Shown: positions 18,054-27,788, numbered from the stretch's first letter. The stretch: 64,000 nucleotides of DNA from CAWBFD01 sp963788115 (GCA_963788115.1 CAWBFD010000004.1:248001-312000); one strand, 5' to 3'. Numbers and translations are program-made. Notes: generated from the letters alone by a model not told the origin.

Positions 18054-19571
18054 GCGCCCGACCCGGCGTGGTCTACCTGGTCGGCGCCGGCCCGGGGGAT
18101 CCGGGGCTGCTCACGGTCCGGGCCGTCGAGCTGATCGCCACCGCCGACGTGATCCTCCACGACCGCCTGATCCCACCCGGCGCGCTCGACGGCGCCCGTG
18201 AGGACGCCGAGCTCGTCTACTGCGGCAAGTGGCCCGGCAAGCCCGAGGTGCCCCAGCAACGGATCGAGCAGCTGATGGTGGAGCACGCCCGAGCCGGGCG
18301 GAGCGTCGTTCGGCTCAAGGGCGGCGACCCGTTCGTGTTCGGTCGCGGCGGGGAGGAGGCCGAGGCGCTGGCGGTGGCCGGGGTCCCGTTCGAGGTGGTG
18401 CCCGGGGTGACCGCCGGCGTCGCCGCCCCGGCCTACGCGGGGATCCCGGTCACCCACCGCGACGACGCCTCCGCGGTCGCCTTCGTCACCGGCCACGAGG
18501 ATCCCGCCAAGGACGACTCGGCGCTCGACTGGCCGGCGCTGGCGCGCTTCCCCGGGACCCTGGTCCTTTACATGGGCGTGGGGCGGCTGCCGGAGATCGC
18601 CCAACGGCTGATCGCGGCCGGACGCGACCCGGGAGAGCCCGCCGCCGCAATCGAGCGCGGCACGATGGCGGCGCAGCGCACCGCGACCGCGACCCTGGAC
18701 GGGCTGGCCGAAGAGGTGGAGCGGACCGGGCTGAGCCCGCCCGCCATCCTGCTGTTCGGCCCGGTCGCGGCCCGGCGTGAGGCGATCGCCTGGCTCGAGC
18801 GGCGACCGCTGCACGGCCGGCGGGTGGTGGTCACGCGTGCCCGGGCACAGGCGAGCGGCCTCGCTCGCACGCTCGAAGCACTCGGTGCCGACGTCGTCGA
18901 GCTTCCGGCGATCCGGATCGTGCCGAGGCTCGACTCGGCTGAGATCAGGGCGGCGGTGGACGCACTGCACACCTATGCGCTGGTCTGCCTGACCAGCCCC
19001 AACGGCGTCCGCCTCCTGTTCCAGGCGATGGCCGAGGCGGGGCGCGACGCCCGCGCGCTGGCGAGCGCAACCGTGGCCGCGATCGGGCCCGGGACCGCGG
19101 AGGCCCTGCGCGAGCACGGCCTGATCGCCGACGTGGTGCCCGAGCGGTTCGTGGCCGAGGCGATGGTGGAGGCGCTGGAGGAGGTCGACGTCAGCGGGCG
19201 GCCGGTGCTCGTGGCTCGCGCTGCCGAAGGCTCGGGACGTGCTCCCCGACGCGCTGCGCCGGCGCGGCGCGGAGGTCGACGTGGTCGCGCTCTACGAGAC
19301 GGTCGCCGAGGACCCCGAGCCCGAGGCGCTGGAGCAGGCGGCGGGCGCCGACTACGTCACGTTCACCTCGTCATCGACGGTCCGCAACTTCGTCGACTCG
19401 GTTGGCGACGGCTACCCGACCGGCGGCCGAGTCGTCACGATCGGCCCGGTGACCAGCGAGGCCGCCCGAGATGCCGGCCTCAAGGTGGACGTCGAAGCCG
19501 AGCGCCACGACGTTGATGGGCTGGTTGACGCCCTGCTTGCGGACGCGAGCGCCGGGTCGCCGACCCGCTGA
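18050..19571 (+). CDS. cobA-hemD: uroporphyrinogen-III C-methyltransferase / uroporphyrinogen-III synthase fusion, split by a +1 shift
   Basis: The N-terminal part (about residues 1-245) is a SAM uroporphyrinogen-III methyltransferase: VYLVGAGPGDPGLLT, RLKGGDPFVFGRGGEEAE, YAGIPVTHR and LYMGVG. The second part is a HemD domain starting GRRVVVTRARAQASGLA, with TSPNGVRLL and AAIGPGTAEAL. Near 19229 the frame changes: VLVARAAE continues one frame over as ARDVLPDALRRRGAEVDVVALYETV and ends at 19571 with the normal HemD C-terminus. Both halves are family-like, so one extra base in this sequence is likelier than a broken essential gene. The start is GTG (GTGA overlap with hemC). Confidence 0.9.
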
Positions 19572-19592
19572 CCCGGGGTAGATTCAATGGCC

Positions 19593-20405
19593 ATGGCCGC
19601 GAGGCCGATCACCTTCCTCTCCGACTACGGCTACGGCGACGAGTTCGCGGGCGTCTGCCGCGCGGTGATCGCCCGGATCGCGCCGGAGGCAGCGGTGATC
19701 GATCTCACGCACGGGATCCGCCGCCACGCCATCGAAGAAGGGGCGACCGTGCTGGCGAACGCGCTGCCGTATGCGCCCGCGGGAGTGCACCTGGCGATCG
19801 TCGATCCCGGCGTCGGCTCGCCCCGCCGCGCGATCGCGGTCCTGGTCCGGGACGACGATCGGGTTCTGGTCGGCCCCGACAACGGCCTGCTCTGGCCGGC
19901 CGCCGAGCGACTGGGGGGAGCGGTGGCGGCCGTCGACGCAACGCTCTCCTCGTTCCGGCTCGAGCCGGTCTCCGCAACCTTCCACGGCCGCGACGTGTTC
20001 GCGCCCGTCGCGGCGCGACTGGCCGGCGGCGCCAAGCTCGAGGACGCCGGCGAGGCAATCGATCCCGGGTCGCTGACGAAGCTCGAGCGGCAGCGCGCGC
20101 GGATCGAGCCGGGCCGGGTCGCAACCCACGTCGTCTACATCGACCGCTACGGCAACGCCGCGCTCGACCTCAGCCACGAGGACCTGCCGCAGACCGGGTT
20201 GCGGCTCGGGCGACGGGTCTGGGTCGGGGCGGGCGGGATCACGCTGGACGCGACCTACTCGCTCACGTTCAGCGACGTCTCGCCGGGGCAGCTGATCCTC
20301 TACGAGGACCCATACCGCAGCCTCGCCCTGGCGGTGAATCGGGGCAGCGCAGCGGACGTGCTCGACCTCTCGCCCCGCGACGAGGTCGTGCTGCGCCCCG
20401 CGTGA
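19593..20405 (+). CDS. SAM hydroxide adenosyltransferase (DUF62 / chlorinase-fluorinase-like)
   Basis: About 270 residues match the family that hydrolyses S-adenosylmethionine to adenosine and methionine. It has ITFLSDYGYGDEFAGVC at the N-terminus, VIDLTHGI, VDPGVGSPRRAI and GPDNGLLWPAAE, then a beta-barrel C-terminal domain with YIDRYGNAALDL. I chose the second ATG because TAGATT (19579-19584) is 8 nt upstream. The first ATG at 19587 is only 2 nt from that box. Biological purpose is unclear in the family. Confidence 0.87.
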   Translation: MAARPITFLSDYGYGDEFAGVCRAVIARIAPEAAVIDLTHGIRRHAIEEGATVLANALPYAPAGVHLAIVDPGVGSPRRAIAVLVRDDDRVLVGPDNGLLWPAAERLGGAVAAVDATLSSFRLEPVSATFHGRDVFAPVAARLAGGAKLEDAGEAIDPGSLTKLERQRARIEPGRVATHVVYIDRYGNAALDLSHEDLPQTGLRLGRRVWVGAGGITLDATYSLTFSDVSPGQLILYEDPYRSLALAVNRGSAADVLDLSPRDEVVLRPA

Positions 20406-20428
20406 GCGAACCCGCCCTGCCCCTGTGC

Positions 20429-20467
20429 TTGTCGGGTTCGTGACTCCATGCGTATAGAACCCGACAA
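20429..20467. terminator. hairpin between the SAM hydrolase and birA genes
   Basis: TTGTCGGGTTC at 20429-20439 pairs perfectly with GAACCCGACAA at 20457-20467 around a 17-nt loop, and pairing can extend a few bases further with one wobble. There is no T-tract. It fills the 80-bp gap between two rightward genes. A transcription terminator or attenuator is likely; a small repeat is the alternative. Confidence 0.55.
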
Positions 20468-20485
20468 ACACGTTGGGGCGGCCCC

Positions 20486-21205
20486 GTGACCGTGTTCGGC
20501 TGGCCGCGCCGCCACTACCGCGTCACCGACTCGACCAACGACCAGGCGCGCGAGCTGGCGGCCGCCGGCGCGCCATCGGGAACGGTGGTGACCGCTGCCG
20601 AGCAGCGCGCCGGCCGGGGTCGGCGCGGCCGGCGGTGGGCGGCGCCCGCCGGCAGGGCGCTGCTCTACTCCGCCGTCCTCCGCCCCTTGGAGCGCCGCCA
20701 CGCGTTGCTGCCGCTGGCCATCCCGATCGCGGTCTGCGCCGCGGTCGAGTCGCTCGCGCCCCACGCCTGCCGAGTCAAATGGCCGAACGATGTGTGGCTC
20801 GACGAGAGGAAGGTCGCCGGCATCCTGATCGAGGCCCGCCCGCCCGACTGGGCGGTGATCGGCGTGGGGGTCAACCTCCAGATCGCCGAGGGGGATTTCC
20901 CCGACGACCTTCGCTGGCCGGCGACATCGGTCGGGCACGGAGTGACCGTGGACGCCGCGCTCGTCGCCGTCAACGATGCGCTCGGGGAATGGATCCAGGC
21001 GCCGAGCGAGCGGGTCCTGGCCGAGTTCCGCGCGCGTGACGCGCTCGCCGGGCGCGAGGTCGCCTGGGAGGGCGCCGGCGACGCCGGCGACGGCAGAGGC
21101 GTCGCCGCGGGGATCGACGAGTTGGGCAACCTGATCGTGACGACCAAGGGCGGCGGGCGCCTGGCGCTGGGCGCCGGGGAGGTCAGCCTGCGCCCGGGGG
21201 AATGA
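20486..21205 (+). CDS. birA: biotin--[acetyl-CoA-carboxylase] ligase
   Basis: The 239-residue protein has the biotin protein ligase core: TDSTNDQARELA, the adenylation loop AGRGRRGRRW, and VKWPNDVWLDERKVAGILIE. A small C-terminal SH3-like domain follows. The N-terminal helix-turn-helix of E. coli BirA is missing, so this is a monofunctional group I ligase without repressor role. The GTG start lies just after the hairpin at 20429-20467. Confidence 0.92.
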   Translation: MTVFGWPRRHYRVTDSTNDQARELAAAGAPSGTVVTAAEQRAGRGRRGRRWAAPAGRALLYSAVLRPLERRHALLPLAIPIAVCAAVESLAPHACRVKWPNDVWLDERKVAGILIEARPPDWAVIGVGVNLQIAEGDFPDDLRWPATSVGHGVTVDAALVAVNDALGEWIQAPSERVLAEFRARDALAGREVAWEGAGDAGDGRGVAAGIDELGNLIVTTKGGGRLALGAGEVSLRPGE

Positions 21206-21213
21206 GCCCGGCT

Positions 21214-23706
21214 CTAGGCGGCCGACGCCTCGTCGGCGTCGCCCTCGGCCTCGGCGAGCTTCTCCCGCTCTCGCCCACCTTCCTCGCCGCCGGCCTTCGC
21301 GCCGTTGCCCCCGGCGCGGCGCCGGCGTCGGCGCCTCGTCCCCGACTTCGGGAAGTTGCGAAGCAGCTCGCGCGCGACCGCCGAGGGCTTCCGCGCCATC
21401 CGCATCCGGGCGCCGCGTAGCACCTCCTCGGCCTCGGGCGTGTGGGCGACGGCTGCGGCCAGGAGGGCCACCGCAAGGCGCCGGTCCTGCTGGCGGGCCG
21501 CATGGACGATGCGCCGGGCGTTCCGCCCGTGCGCACGGCCCGAGGAGTTCACGAACAGGCCCAACAGCCGCTTCGTCTCGGGCCAGCGCTGGACTGCGTA
21601 CTCCTCGTGGAGCTCGCGGGTGAGCGACGCCAGGCGCCAGACCCACGCCTGCGCCTGGTCGCGCCGTCCGATCCGTCGCTCGGCCAGCGCCTGCAGCAGC
21701 ACCTTGACCCCGGCCCGCCGCTCTTCGCGGGGCCAGGTGGCGACCACCTCGGCGGCATCGTCGAAGGCGTCCGCGTCACGCAGAGCGGCGATCTCGGCGA
21801 GCGCCTTCAGGCGCAGCTGGTGGTTGCGGTTTCGCTGGACGCAGGTGAGCAGGAAGCGGCGGCGCAGCTCCTTCGCCTGGTCGTGCTGGATCATCGCCTT
21901 CGCGCGGCGCCAGTTGTTCGGGGTCACCCGCGCGCCGGCCAGCGCCGCCCACGCGTGCTGCTCCGAGTAGTTGAGATGCTCCACCGCGATCCGCCACAGC
22001 TCACGCTCGAGCACCGCCAGGCGCCGCTCGGGATCGGCCGAGACGGGGACAACCCGGCGCTCGACCCGCACCCGCCTCCCGCGGCCGCGGCGAACCGGTC
22101 CGACCACGATCGCGCCACCGCGATAGACGTCGCGGTCGAGCAGGCTGTGCAGGGTGACGATGGTCTCGTCCGAGGTGGTCGCCGGATGGACGAAGTCGAT
22201 CACGAGCCCGGCCTCCTTGCCCGGGTTGCGGCGGGTGACCCGGCCCACGCGCTGCTGGTAGACGCGGCGCGAAGCGGTCGGCGCGAGGTGCATGCAGATC
22301 GTCGCCCGGGGCGAGTTCCACCCCTCTGCCAGGAGCATCGCGTTGCAGAGCACGTCGACCTCGCCGCGCTCGAACGCGGCCAGGATCTCGGCGAGCTCGC
22401 GCTTCGGCGTCTCACCGGAGACGGCGCGGGCGTTGATGCCGACGTCCTGGAAGGCGCGGGCGACGTTGCTCGCATGCCGGACCCCGGCGGTGTAGACGAC
22501 GCCGGGAATCCGCCGGAAGCGCGACCGGTAGAGGTCGGCGACGGCGACGTTGAACGGCGCCTGGTCGAGCAGCTTGGCCAGCTCCTCCTGGTCGAAGTCT
22601 TGATCCACCTCGCCCCGCCTGAGCGGCACCTTGGCGATCGTTCTCACCCCGGGCCCCGGTGGGATCCGGATGCAGCGCAGCGGCGAGATCACGCCGCGCC
22701 GCGCCGCCTGGGCCAGGTCGAACCGCGAGGTCTGGGTGGGGAAGAGGTCGGCGACGTGGCGGGCGATCAGCGCCCCGGTCGCGGTCATGCCGATGAACAC
22801 CGGACCGGGCCAGTGGCGGATGCAGGCGCTCGTCTTCTCGCCGAGCGCGGTGTGGGCCTCGTCGCAGACGACGATCGAGTACGCGTCGGAGACCCGGTCG
22901 GCGTTGCGCACGAACCACTGGTAGGTCTCGACCGTGACCGGGCCGTAGGGGTGGTCGGCGCCGTCGAGGAGCGCCGGCGAGAGCCGCTCGGAGTAGCCGC
23001 GGGTGGAGATCTCCCCGATGAACTGATCGACCAGGTTGCGCCGGTGGGTGAGGATGAGCACCCCGCCGGTTCGCGAGGCTTCGATGAACCCAACCGCGGC
23101 GACCGTCTTGCCGGCGCCGGTGGCGTGCTCGAACCAGAACCGGCGGCTCTCGCCGGGGTCCTCGGGCGCCTCCTCGACCAGGTCCTCCTCGGCCTCCGGC
23201 TCCCAGTCGCGGGGTTCCTCGTCGGCCGCGAGCACCTCCTCCTCGTCGACCTCGCCGTTGCCCGGGCCGCCGTCACGGGCCGTCCCGTTCTCGTCCGCCG
23301 CTCGGCCGCCGTTGCCGCCACGCCCGCCGTTGACGCGGCGGTCACCGTTGGCCCTTTCGAGCTCGGCGATCAGCGCCGCGAGGGTGCCCGAGAGCGCGTC
23401 GACCTGATGCTCGCTGAGCTCCGCTCCGTCCTGTAGGTGAGGGACCTCCTCGGAGAGCAGGCGCTCCAGGCCGAGCACGAGCGAGTAGTCACGACGCCAC
23501 TCGAACGAGGGGTGCTCCCGCCCGGCATCGATCTCGGCCAGGGCAGCGTCGGCGGCACGACGGCGCGCCGTACCGGGGGCGAGCACGTCGAGCGCCTCCC
23601 CCTCGAGCAGCACCGGCTCGCGGGTGAACTCGCGCACCCGCTCGATCTCGGCTTCGGTTAGCCGCGCCTTTGCCGCGCTCGCGGCGACGTCAGTCGTGTT
23701 CGCCAT
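21214..23706 (-). CDS. superfamily II DEAD/DEAH-box helicase-like ATPase with an acidic linker
   Basis: This 830-residue protein has Walker A HATGAGKTVAAVG, DEAH-type Walker B VVCDEAHTALGE, motif III MTATGA, and a helicase C domain ending YQQRVGRVTRRNPGKEAGL. It resembles the type III restriction-subunit/UvrB-like SF2 group. About 70 Gly/Asp/Glu-rich residues (about 120-190) separate the N-terminal region from motif I. The C-terminal 300 residues are helical and Arg-rich with no domain I recognise, and the tail is basic then acidic. No restriction or methylase partner is adjacent. DNA or RNA repair/processing is a guess. Confidence 0.75.
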   Translation of the reverse strand: MANTTDVAASAAKARLTEAEIERVREFTREPVLLEGEALDVLAPGTARRRAADAALAEIDAGREHPSFEWRRDYSLVLGLERLLSEEVPHLQDGAELSEHQVDALSGTLAALIAELERANGDRRVNGGRGGNGGRAADENGTARDGGPGNGEVDEEEVLAADEEPRDWEPEAEEDLVEEAPEDPGESRRFWFEHATGAGKTVAAVGFIEASRTGGVLILTHRRNLVDQFIGEISTRGYSERLSPALLDGADHPYGPVTVETYQWFVRNADRVSDAYSIVVCDEAHTALGEKTSACIRHWPGPVFIGMTATGALIARHVADLFPTQTSRFDLAQAARRGVISPLRCIRIPPGPGVRTIAKVPLRRGEVDQDFDQEELAKLLDQAPFNVAVADLYRSRFRRIPGVVYTAGVRHASNVARAFQDVGINARAVSGETPKRELAEILAAFERGEVDVLCNAMLLAEGWNSPRATICMHLAPTASRRVYQQRVGRVTRRNPGKEAGLVIDFVHPATTSDETIVTLHSLLDRDVYRGGAIVVGPVRRGRGRRVRVERRVVPVSADPERRLAVLERELWRIAVEHLNYSEQHAWAALAGARVTPNNWRRAKAMIQHDQAKELRRRFLLTCVQRNRNHQLRLKALAEIAALRDADAFDDAAEVVATWPREERRAGVKVLLQALAERRIGRRDQAQAWVWRLASLTRELHEEYAVQRWPETKRLLGLFVNSSGRAHGRNARRIVHAARQQDRRLAVALLAAAVAHTPEAEEVLRGARMRMARKPSAVARELLRNFPKSGTRRRRRRRAGGNGAKAGGEEGGREREKLAEAEGDADEASAA

Positions 23707-23886
23707 CTAAGGGCTCTCATCCGCTGCCCGCCATCTGTGGGAGATCCCCGGTGGGCAGCCCGGTAAGCTCGAAGGAGTTGCCGCCGGGCGGGCGCTTTCC
23801 CCTCGTGGCCCGACGCGGCAGGTCTCCGCGGTCTCCTAAGAAGTGACCGCCCCCTATTAAACCACGACGCCTCCAAGCTCACCTAG

Positions 23887-24486
23887 ATGCCTCCCGAGAC
23901 CGGCTCACGCCTTCGGCGCGTCGCCTTCGGCCTCGCGCTCGCGGTCGTCTGCCTGGCCGCGGTCATCGCCGTGGTCGCGGGCGGGAGCGACGACGCGGAC
24001 GATGCCCCTCCAGCGCCGCCGGACTACGAGCAGACCTTCGCCGACGCTCCGCCGGAGCTCGCGGCGCTCCACGAGCGTGCCAACGAGCTGATCGACGGCG
24101 GCGCCGAGGCGTTCCAGAACGAGCTCGCGAAGGTTCGCGGCTACCCCGTGGTGGTCAACAAGTGGGCCTCATGGTGCGGACCCTGCCGGGCGGAGTTCCC
24201 GTACTTCCAGCAGGCAGCGGCCGAGCACGGCGCCCGGGTTGCGTTCCTGGGCGTCGACGGGATGGACTCCGAGGACGCCGCCAGGACCTTCCTCGAGGAA
24301 TACCCGGTTCCCTACCCGAGCTTCAGCGATCCCGACGAGGAGATCATCGAGGATGTCCTCGACGCCACGGTGGGCTACCCCTCGACCGTTTTCTTCGACG
24401 CGGCGGGCGAGCCCACGTACACCAGGATCGGGCCATATGGGTCGGCCGCCGACCTCGAGGCCGACATCAACCGCTACGCGCGGTAG
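23887..24486 (+). CDS. membrane-anchored thioredoxin-like protein (TlpA/ResA type)
   Basis: This 199-residue protein has one N-terminal transmembrane segment (about residues 13-33), a short acidic linker and an extracytoplasmic thioredoxin fold with Trp96-Cys-Gly-Pro-Cys100 and the cis-Pro region VGYPSTVFFD. It probably acts as a thiol reductant or oxidase outside the membrane, for example for cytochrome c apoproteins, in keeping with the Ccm genes in the window. The 180-bp gap upstream, divergent from the helicase gene, holds a hairpin-capable CTGCCC/GGGCAG stretch but no gene I can name. Confidence 0.88.
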   Translation: MPPETGSRLRRVAFGLALAVVCLAAVIAVVAGGSDDADDAPPAPPDYEQTFADAPPELAALHERANELIDGGAEAFQNELAKVRGYPVVVNKWASWCGPCRAEFPYFQQAAAEHGARVAFLGVDGMDSEDAARTFLEEYPVPYPSFSDPDEEIIEDVLDATVGYPSTVFFDAAGEPTYTRIGPYGSAADLEADINRYAR

Positions 24487-24516
24487 CCCGCGTTCGCGGA
24501 TCGCAATAATCAGCAC

Positions 24517-25854
24517 ATGACACGGCGGGCTCGACTGCTGGCTCTGGTTGCGCTGACGGTCCTCGGCGCGGTTGGTGTCCTGCGCTCCGCCTCCGCACAG
24601 GACACGGGCATCGCCTACTCGATCGAGTTCCCGGGCACGGTCGACCCCGCGACCGAGGCGTGGATCGGGAACGCGCTCGAGGAGGCCTCAGACAAGGACG
24701 CGGAGTTGGCGATCATCCGCCTCGACACGCCCGGGGGGCTCGACTCCTCGATGCGCGAGATCGTCCAGGACATCATCGCGGCGCCGATGCCCGTGGTGGT
24801 CTATGTCTCGCCCGACGGCGCCCGAGCCGCCTCGGCCGGCCTCTTCATCACCCAGGCGAGCGACGTCGCGGCGATGGCCCCGCAGACCAACATCGGCTCC
24901 GCGACCCCGATCTCGCTCAGCGGCGGTGACGTCGACGAGGTCCTCGGGCGCAAGGTCCGAAACGACGCCGCCGCCTACGTGCGGGCGCTGGCCTCGGAGC
25001 ACGGGCGCAACCCGGCGCTGGCGGAGGAGATGGTGCGCAAGGCGACCAATGTCACCGCTCAGGAGGCGCTCGACGCGGGGCTGATCGACCTGGTGGCGGG
25101 GAGCGAGGACGAGTTGCTGACCGCCCTCGACGGGTTCCGGGTCCAGGGCCCGAAGGCGCAGACGCTCGAGACCGACGGGCTCGAGATCGTCACCCGCGAC
25201 ATGCCGCTTCAATACGACCTGCTCCAACTGCTGGTCAACCCCACGGTCGCCTTCCTGCTGATGTCGGTGGGGATCCTTGGGATCGCGATCGAGATCTTCA
25301 GCCCGGGCCTGATCGCCCCGGGGACGTTCGGCGCGATCGCGTTCCTGCTCGGCCTCTACGGCACCTCTCAGCTTCCGGTGACCGCGGCCGGGATCGCCCT
25401 GCTCCTGGTGGGCGTGGGGTTGATCATCGCCGAGGCCCACCTGGGGACGCACGGGATCCTCGGCGCGGGCGGGGTGCTGGCGATGGTCCTGTCCGGATTG
25501 CTGCTCTACGACACCAACTCGGACGCATTCGAGGTCTCGGCCCCGGTCGTGATCGCGGTCGGGCTCCTGCTCGGAGGCCTGCTCGCGTTCGGGGCAAAGA
25601 AGGTCGTCGAGGCCCGGCGTCGCCCGGTGATCACCGGCTGGGAGGAGATGGTCGGTACGGTCGGGGAGGTGCGTCAGTCGCTCGACCCCATCGGCCAGGT
25701 GTTCGTCCAGGGCGCACTGTGGCGAGCGCGCGTGCCCGACGGAGCCGACGGCGCCGCGCTCGCCCCCGGCGTTAGAGTCCGGGTCGAGTCCGTCGACGGC
25801 CTGACGCTGACCGTGCGTCCGGTCGAGATCGAAGAGGAAGGAGTCACCCAGTGA
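24517..25854 (+). CDS. NfeD family membrane serine protease (long form)
   Basis: The 445-residue protein starts with a signal peptide (about 1-27), followed by a ClpP-like protease domain with catalytic Ser106 in ARAASAGLF and Lys146 in LGRKVRND. Four or five transmembrane helices (about 230-350) and a C-terminal OB-fold NfeD domain (about 375-440) follow. Relatives cleave stomatin-type partners and act in membrane quality control. The SPFH partner gene overlaps its 3' end by four bases, the classic NfeD-stomatin operon. Confidence 0.9.
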   Translation: MTRRARLLALVALTVLGAVGVLRSASAQDTGIAYSIEFPGTVDPATEAWIGNALEEASDKDAELAIIRLDTPGGLDSSMREIVQDIIAAPMPVVVYVSPDGARAASAGLFITQASDVAAMAPQTNIGSATPISLSGGDVDEVLGRKVRNDAAAYVRALASEHGRNPALAEEMVRKATNVTAQEALDAGLIDLVAGSEDELLTALDGFRVQGPKAQTLETDGLEIVTRDMPLQYDLLQLLVNPTVAFLLMSVGILGIAIEIFSPGLIAPGTFGAIAFLLGLYGTSQLPVTAAGIALLLVGVGLIIAEAHLGTHGILGAGGVLAMVLSGLLLYDTNSDAFEVSAPVVIAVGLLLGGLLAFGAKKVVEARRRPVITGWEEMVGTVGEVRQSLDPIGQVFVQGALWRARVPDGADGAALAPGVRVRVESVDGLTLTVRPVEIEEEGVTQ

Positions 25855-26681
25855 CAGTCGCCCTCGCGATCATCGCGGTGGTCGCGCTGCTTATCGTGAT
25901 CCTGCTCGCGGCGTCGATCCGGATCCTGCGCGAGTACGAGCGTGGCGTGATCTTCCGCCTCGGGCGCCTGATCGCCCAGAAGGGGCCGGGCTTGATCCTG
26001 CTGATCCCGATCGTGGACCAGATGGTCCGCGTCGACCTGCGAACGGTGACCTTGAACGTGCCGCCGCAGGAGGTGATCACCAAGGACAACGTCACGGTCC
26101 GTGTGAATGCGGTGGCCTACTTCCGCGTGATCGACCCCAACAAGGCGGTCACCGAGGTCGAGAACTTCCTGCTCGCGACGTCGCAGATAGCGCAGACGAC
26201 ACTCCGCTCCGTGCTGGGCAAGGCCGAGCTCGATTCGCTGCTCGCCGAGCGCGAGCGGCTCAACGTCGAGCTTCAGCGGATCATCGACGAGCAGACTGAG
26301 CCGTGGGGCGTGAAGGTGACCACGGTCGAGGTCAAGGACGTCGAGCTGCCCACGGACATGCAGCGCGCGATCGCCCGCCAGGCTGAGGCCGAGCGCGAGC
26401 GGCGGGCCAAGATCATCGCCGCCGACGGCGAGTTCCAGGCCGCCGAGAAGCTCTCCGACGCGGCCAACATCATCAGCGTGAACCCGGCGACGCTTCAGCT
26501 CCGCTACCTGCAGACCCTGGTCGAGATTGGGGTCAACCAGAGCTCAACGATCATTTTCCCGCTGCCGCTCGACCTGCTGAAGCCCCTGGTCGAGCGAGGG
26601 GCCGCGCCGTCGGTGCCCCCGCCTGAACACCCGACTGAGTTCGGCGACGACCGACCCGCCTCCGGCGCCGGCTCGAGCTGA
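25851..26681 (+). CDS. SPFH/stomatin-like (slipin) membrane protein
   Basis: The 276-residue protein has an N-terminal transmembrane segment, then a SPFH/band 7 domain: RILREYERGVIFRLGR, GPGLILLIPIVD, QEVITKDNVTVRVNAV and LRSVLGKAELDSLLAER. A coiled-coil region (RQAEAERERRAKI) follows. It is expected to oligomerise into membrane microdomain scaffolds with the NfeD protease upstream. The GTG start is coupled to that gene. Confidence 0.92.
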   Translation: MTVALAIIAVVALLIVILLAASIRILREYERGVIFRLGRLIAQKGPGLILLIPIVDQMVRVDLRTVTLNVPPQEVITKDNVTVRVNAVAYFRVIDPNKAVTEVENFLLATSQIAQTTLRSVLGKAELDSLLAERERLNVELQRIIDEQTEPWGVKVTTVEVKDVELPTDMQRAIARQAEAERERRAKIIAADGEFQAAEKLSDAANIISVNPATLQLRYLQTLVEIGVNQSSTIIFPLPLDLLKPLVERGAAPSVPPPEHPTEFGDDRPASGAGSS

Positions 26682-27754
26682 CCGCGCCCGAGGTCCGCAT
26701 AGACCAGCTCACCGGCCTGCGGGCGATCCTCGCGCCCGGTCGCGCCGAGCGCCCAGACGCGTTCGTCCCGACCCCCGCCGAATCGCGGCCGGACGCGCTC
26801 GAGACCTGCCCGTTCTGCGCGGGCCGCGAGGACCGCACCCCTCCCGAGGTCTGGGCCAGGCGACCCGATGGGAGTGAGCCGAACACGCCGGGGTGGACCC
26901 AGCGGGCGGTGCCGAACCTGTATCCGGTCCTGGGCGGCGACGGCGAGCCGGGAGCGGGCGGGGGCGCGGCGGCCAAGGCGGGCGCCGTCGGTGAGCTCGG
27001 AATGGCGAGCGCGATCGACCCCCTGGCTGCGCCCACCCGAGGCAGCGAGCCGGACCTGTTTCGCTCGGCCGCGGCAAAGGGAGCGCACGAGGTGGTGGTG
27101 AGCGCGCCCGAGCACGTGACGTCGCTCGTCGCGCTCCCCGAGGAGCGCTTCGCGGGCATGGTCTCGGCTTGGCGCGAGCGCATGCGCGCTCACTCCGGCG
27201 CCTCCTACGTGCACCTGATCGTCAACGAGGGGCCGGATGCCGGAGCCTCGCTCGAGCACTCGCACGCCCAGCTCTACGCGATGGAGTTCGTGCCGGCCGA
27301 GATTGCCCGTGAGCGTGAGCGCGCTGCCGCCTACCACGAACGGACGATGGGCGGCCACCTGCTCATCGACATCGCCACCGAGGAGGTCCGCCGGCGCGAG
27401 CGCCTGGTCGCGTTCGACGACGACGCGATCGTGATTGCCCCATGGGCCTCGCGAGCGCCGTTCGAGCTGCGGGTGATCCCGCGCCGCCCGGCGCCCCGGT
27501 TCGAGGATGACGGCGACGTGGGGACGGCGATGATCCGCATCGCGCTCACCTCGCTCGCGAACGTGTTCGGCTCGCCGCCGCAGCTCAACCTCTGGGTTCG
27601 CACCGCTCCCCGCAGCGCCGAGGAGTTCTGCTGGCACGTCGACATCCTTCCCCGGCTCACGATCCGTGCCGGGTTCGAGCTCGGCACCGGCGTCGATGTC
27701 AACGTCTACCCGCCGGAGCGCGCTGCCGCTGACCTGGGGGCCGCCCTCGCGTAA
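26678..27754 (+). CDS. GalT-like HIT-superfamily nucleotidyltransferase, apparently starting at CTG
   Basis: About 358 residues resemble galactose-1-phosphate uridylyltransferase-type enzymes. Zinc-like CPFC lies at residues 44-47, followed by VPNLYPVL, and the active-site HxHxQ is His194-Ser-His196-Ala-Gln198 in LEHSHAQLYA. A second half starts APFELRVIPRR. No ATG, GTG or TTG exists in frame between the previous in-frame stop (26636-26638) and GTG 26909, which would delete the CPFC motif. The CTG at 26678 overlaps the SPFH stop (CTGA), so coupled initiation at CTG is the best explanation. The sugar substrate is uncertain. Confidence 0.75.
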   Translation: MTAPEVRIDQLTGLRAILAPGRAERPDAFVPTPAESRPDALETCPFCAGREDRTPPEVWARRPDGSEPNTPGWTQRAVPNLYPVLGGDGEPGAGGGAAAKAGAVGELGMASAIDPLAAPTRGSEPDLFRSAAAKGAHEVVVSAPEHVTSLVALPEERFAGMVSAWRERMRAHSGASYVHLIVNEGPDAGASLEHSHAQLYAMEFVPAEIARERERAAAYHERTMGGHLLIDIATEEVRRRERLVAFDDDAIVIAPWASRAPFELRVIPRRPAPRFEDDGDVGTAMIRIALTSLANVFGSPPQLNLWVRTAPRSAEEFCWHVDILPRLTIRAGFELGTGVDVNVYPPERAAADLGAALA

Positions 27755-27788
27755 TGCGGGCGGGCTGCCCCGGTAGTGTGCGCGCCCG

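Noticed and set aside
23707..23886. Structured RNA or riboswitch between the helicase and thioredoxin genes
   Set aside because: Local hairpins are present but I could match no known RNA family (SRP, 6S, tmRNA, common riboswitches).
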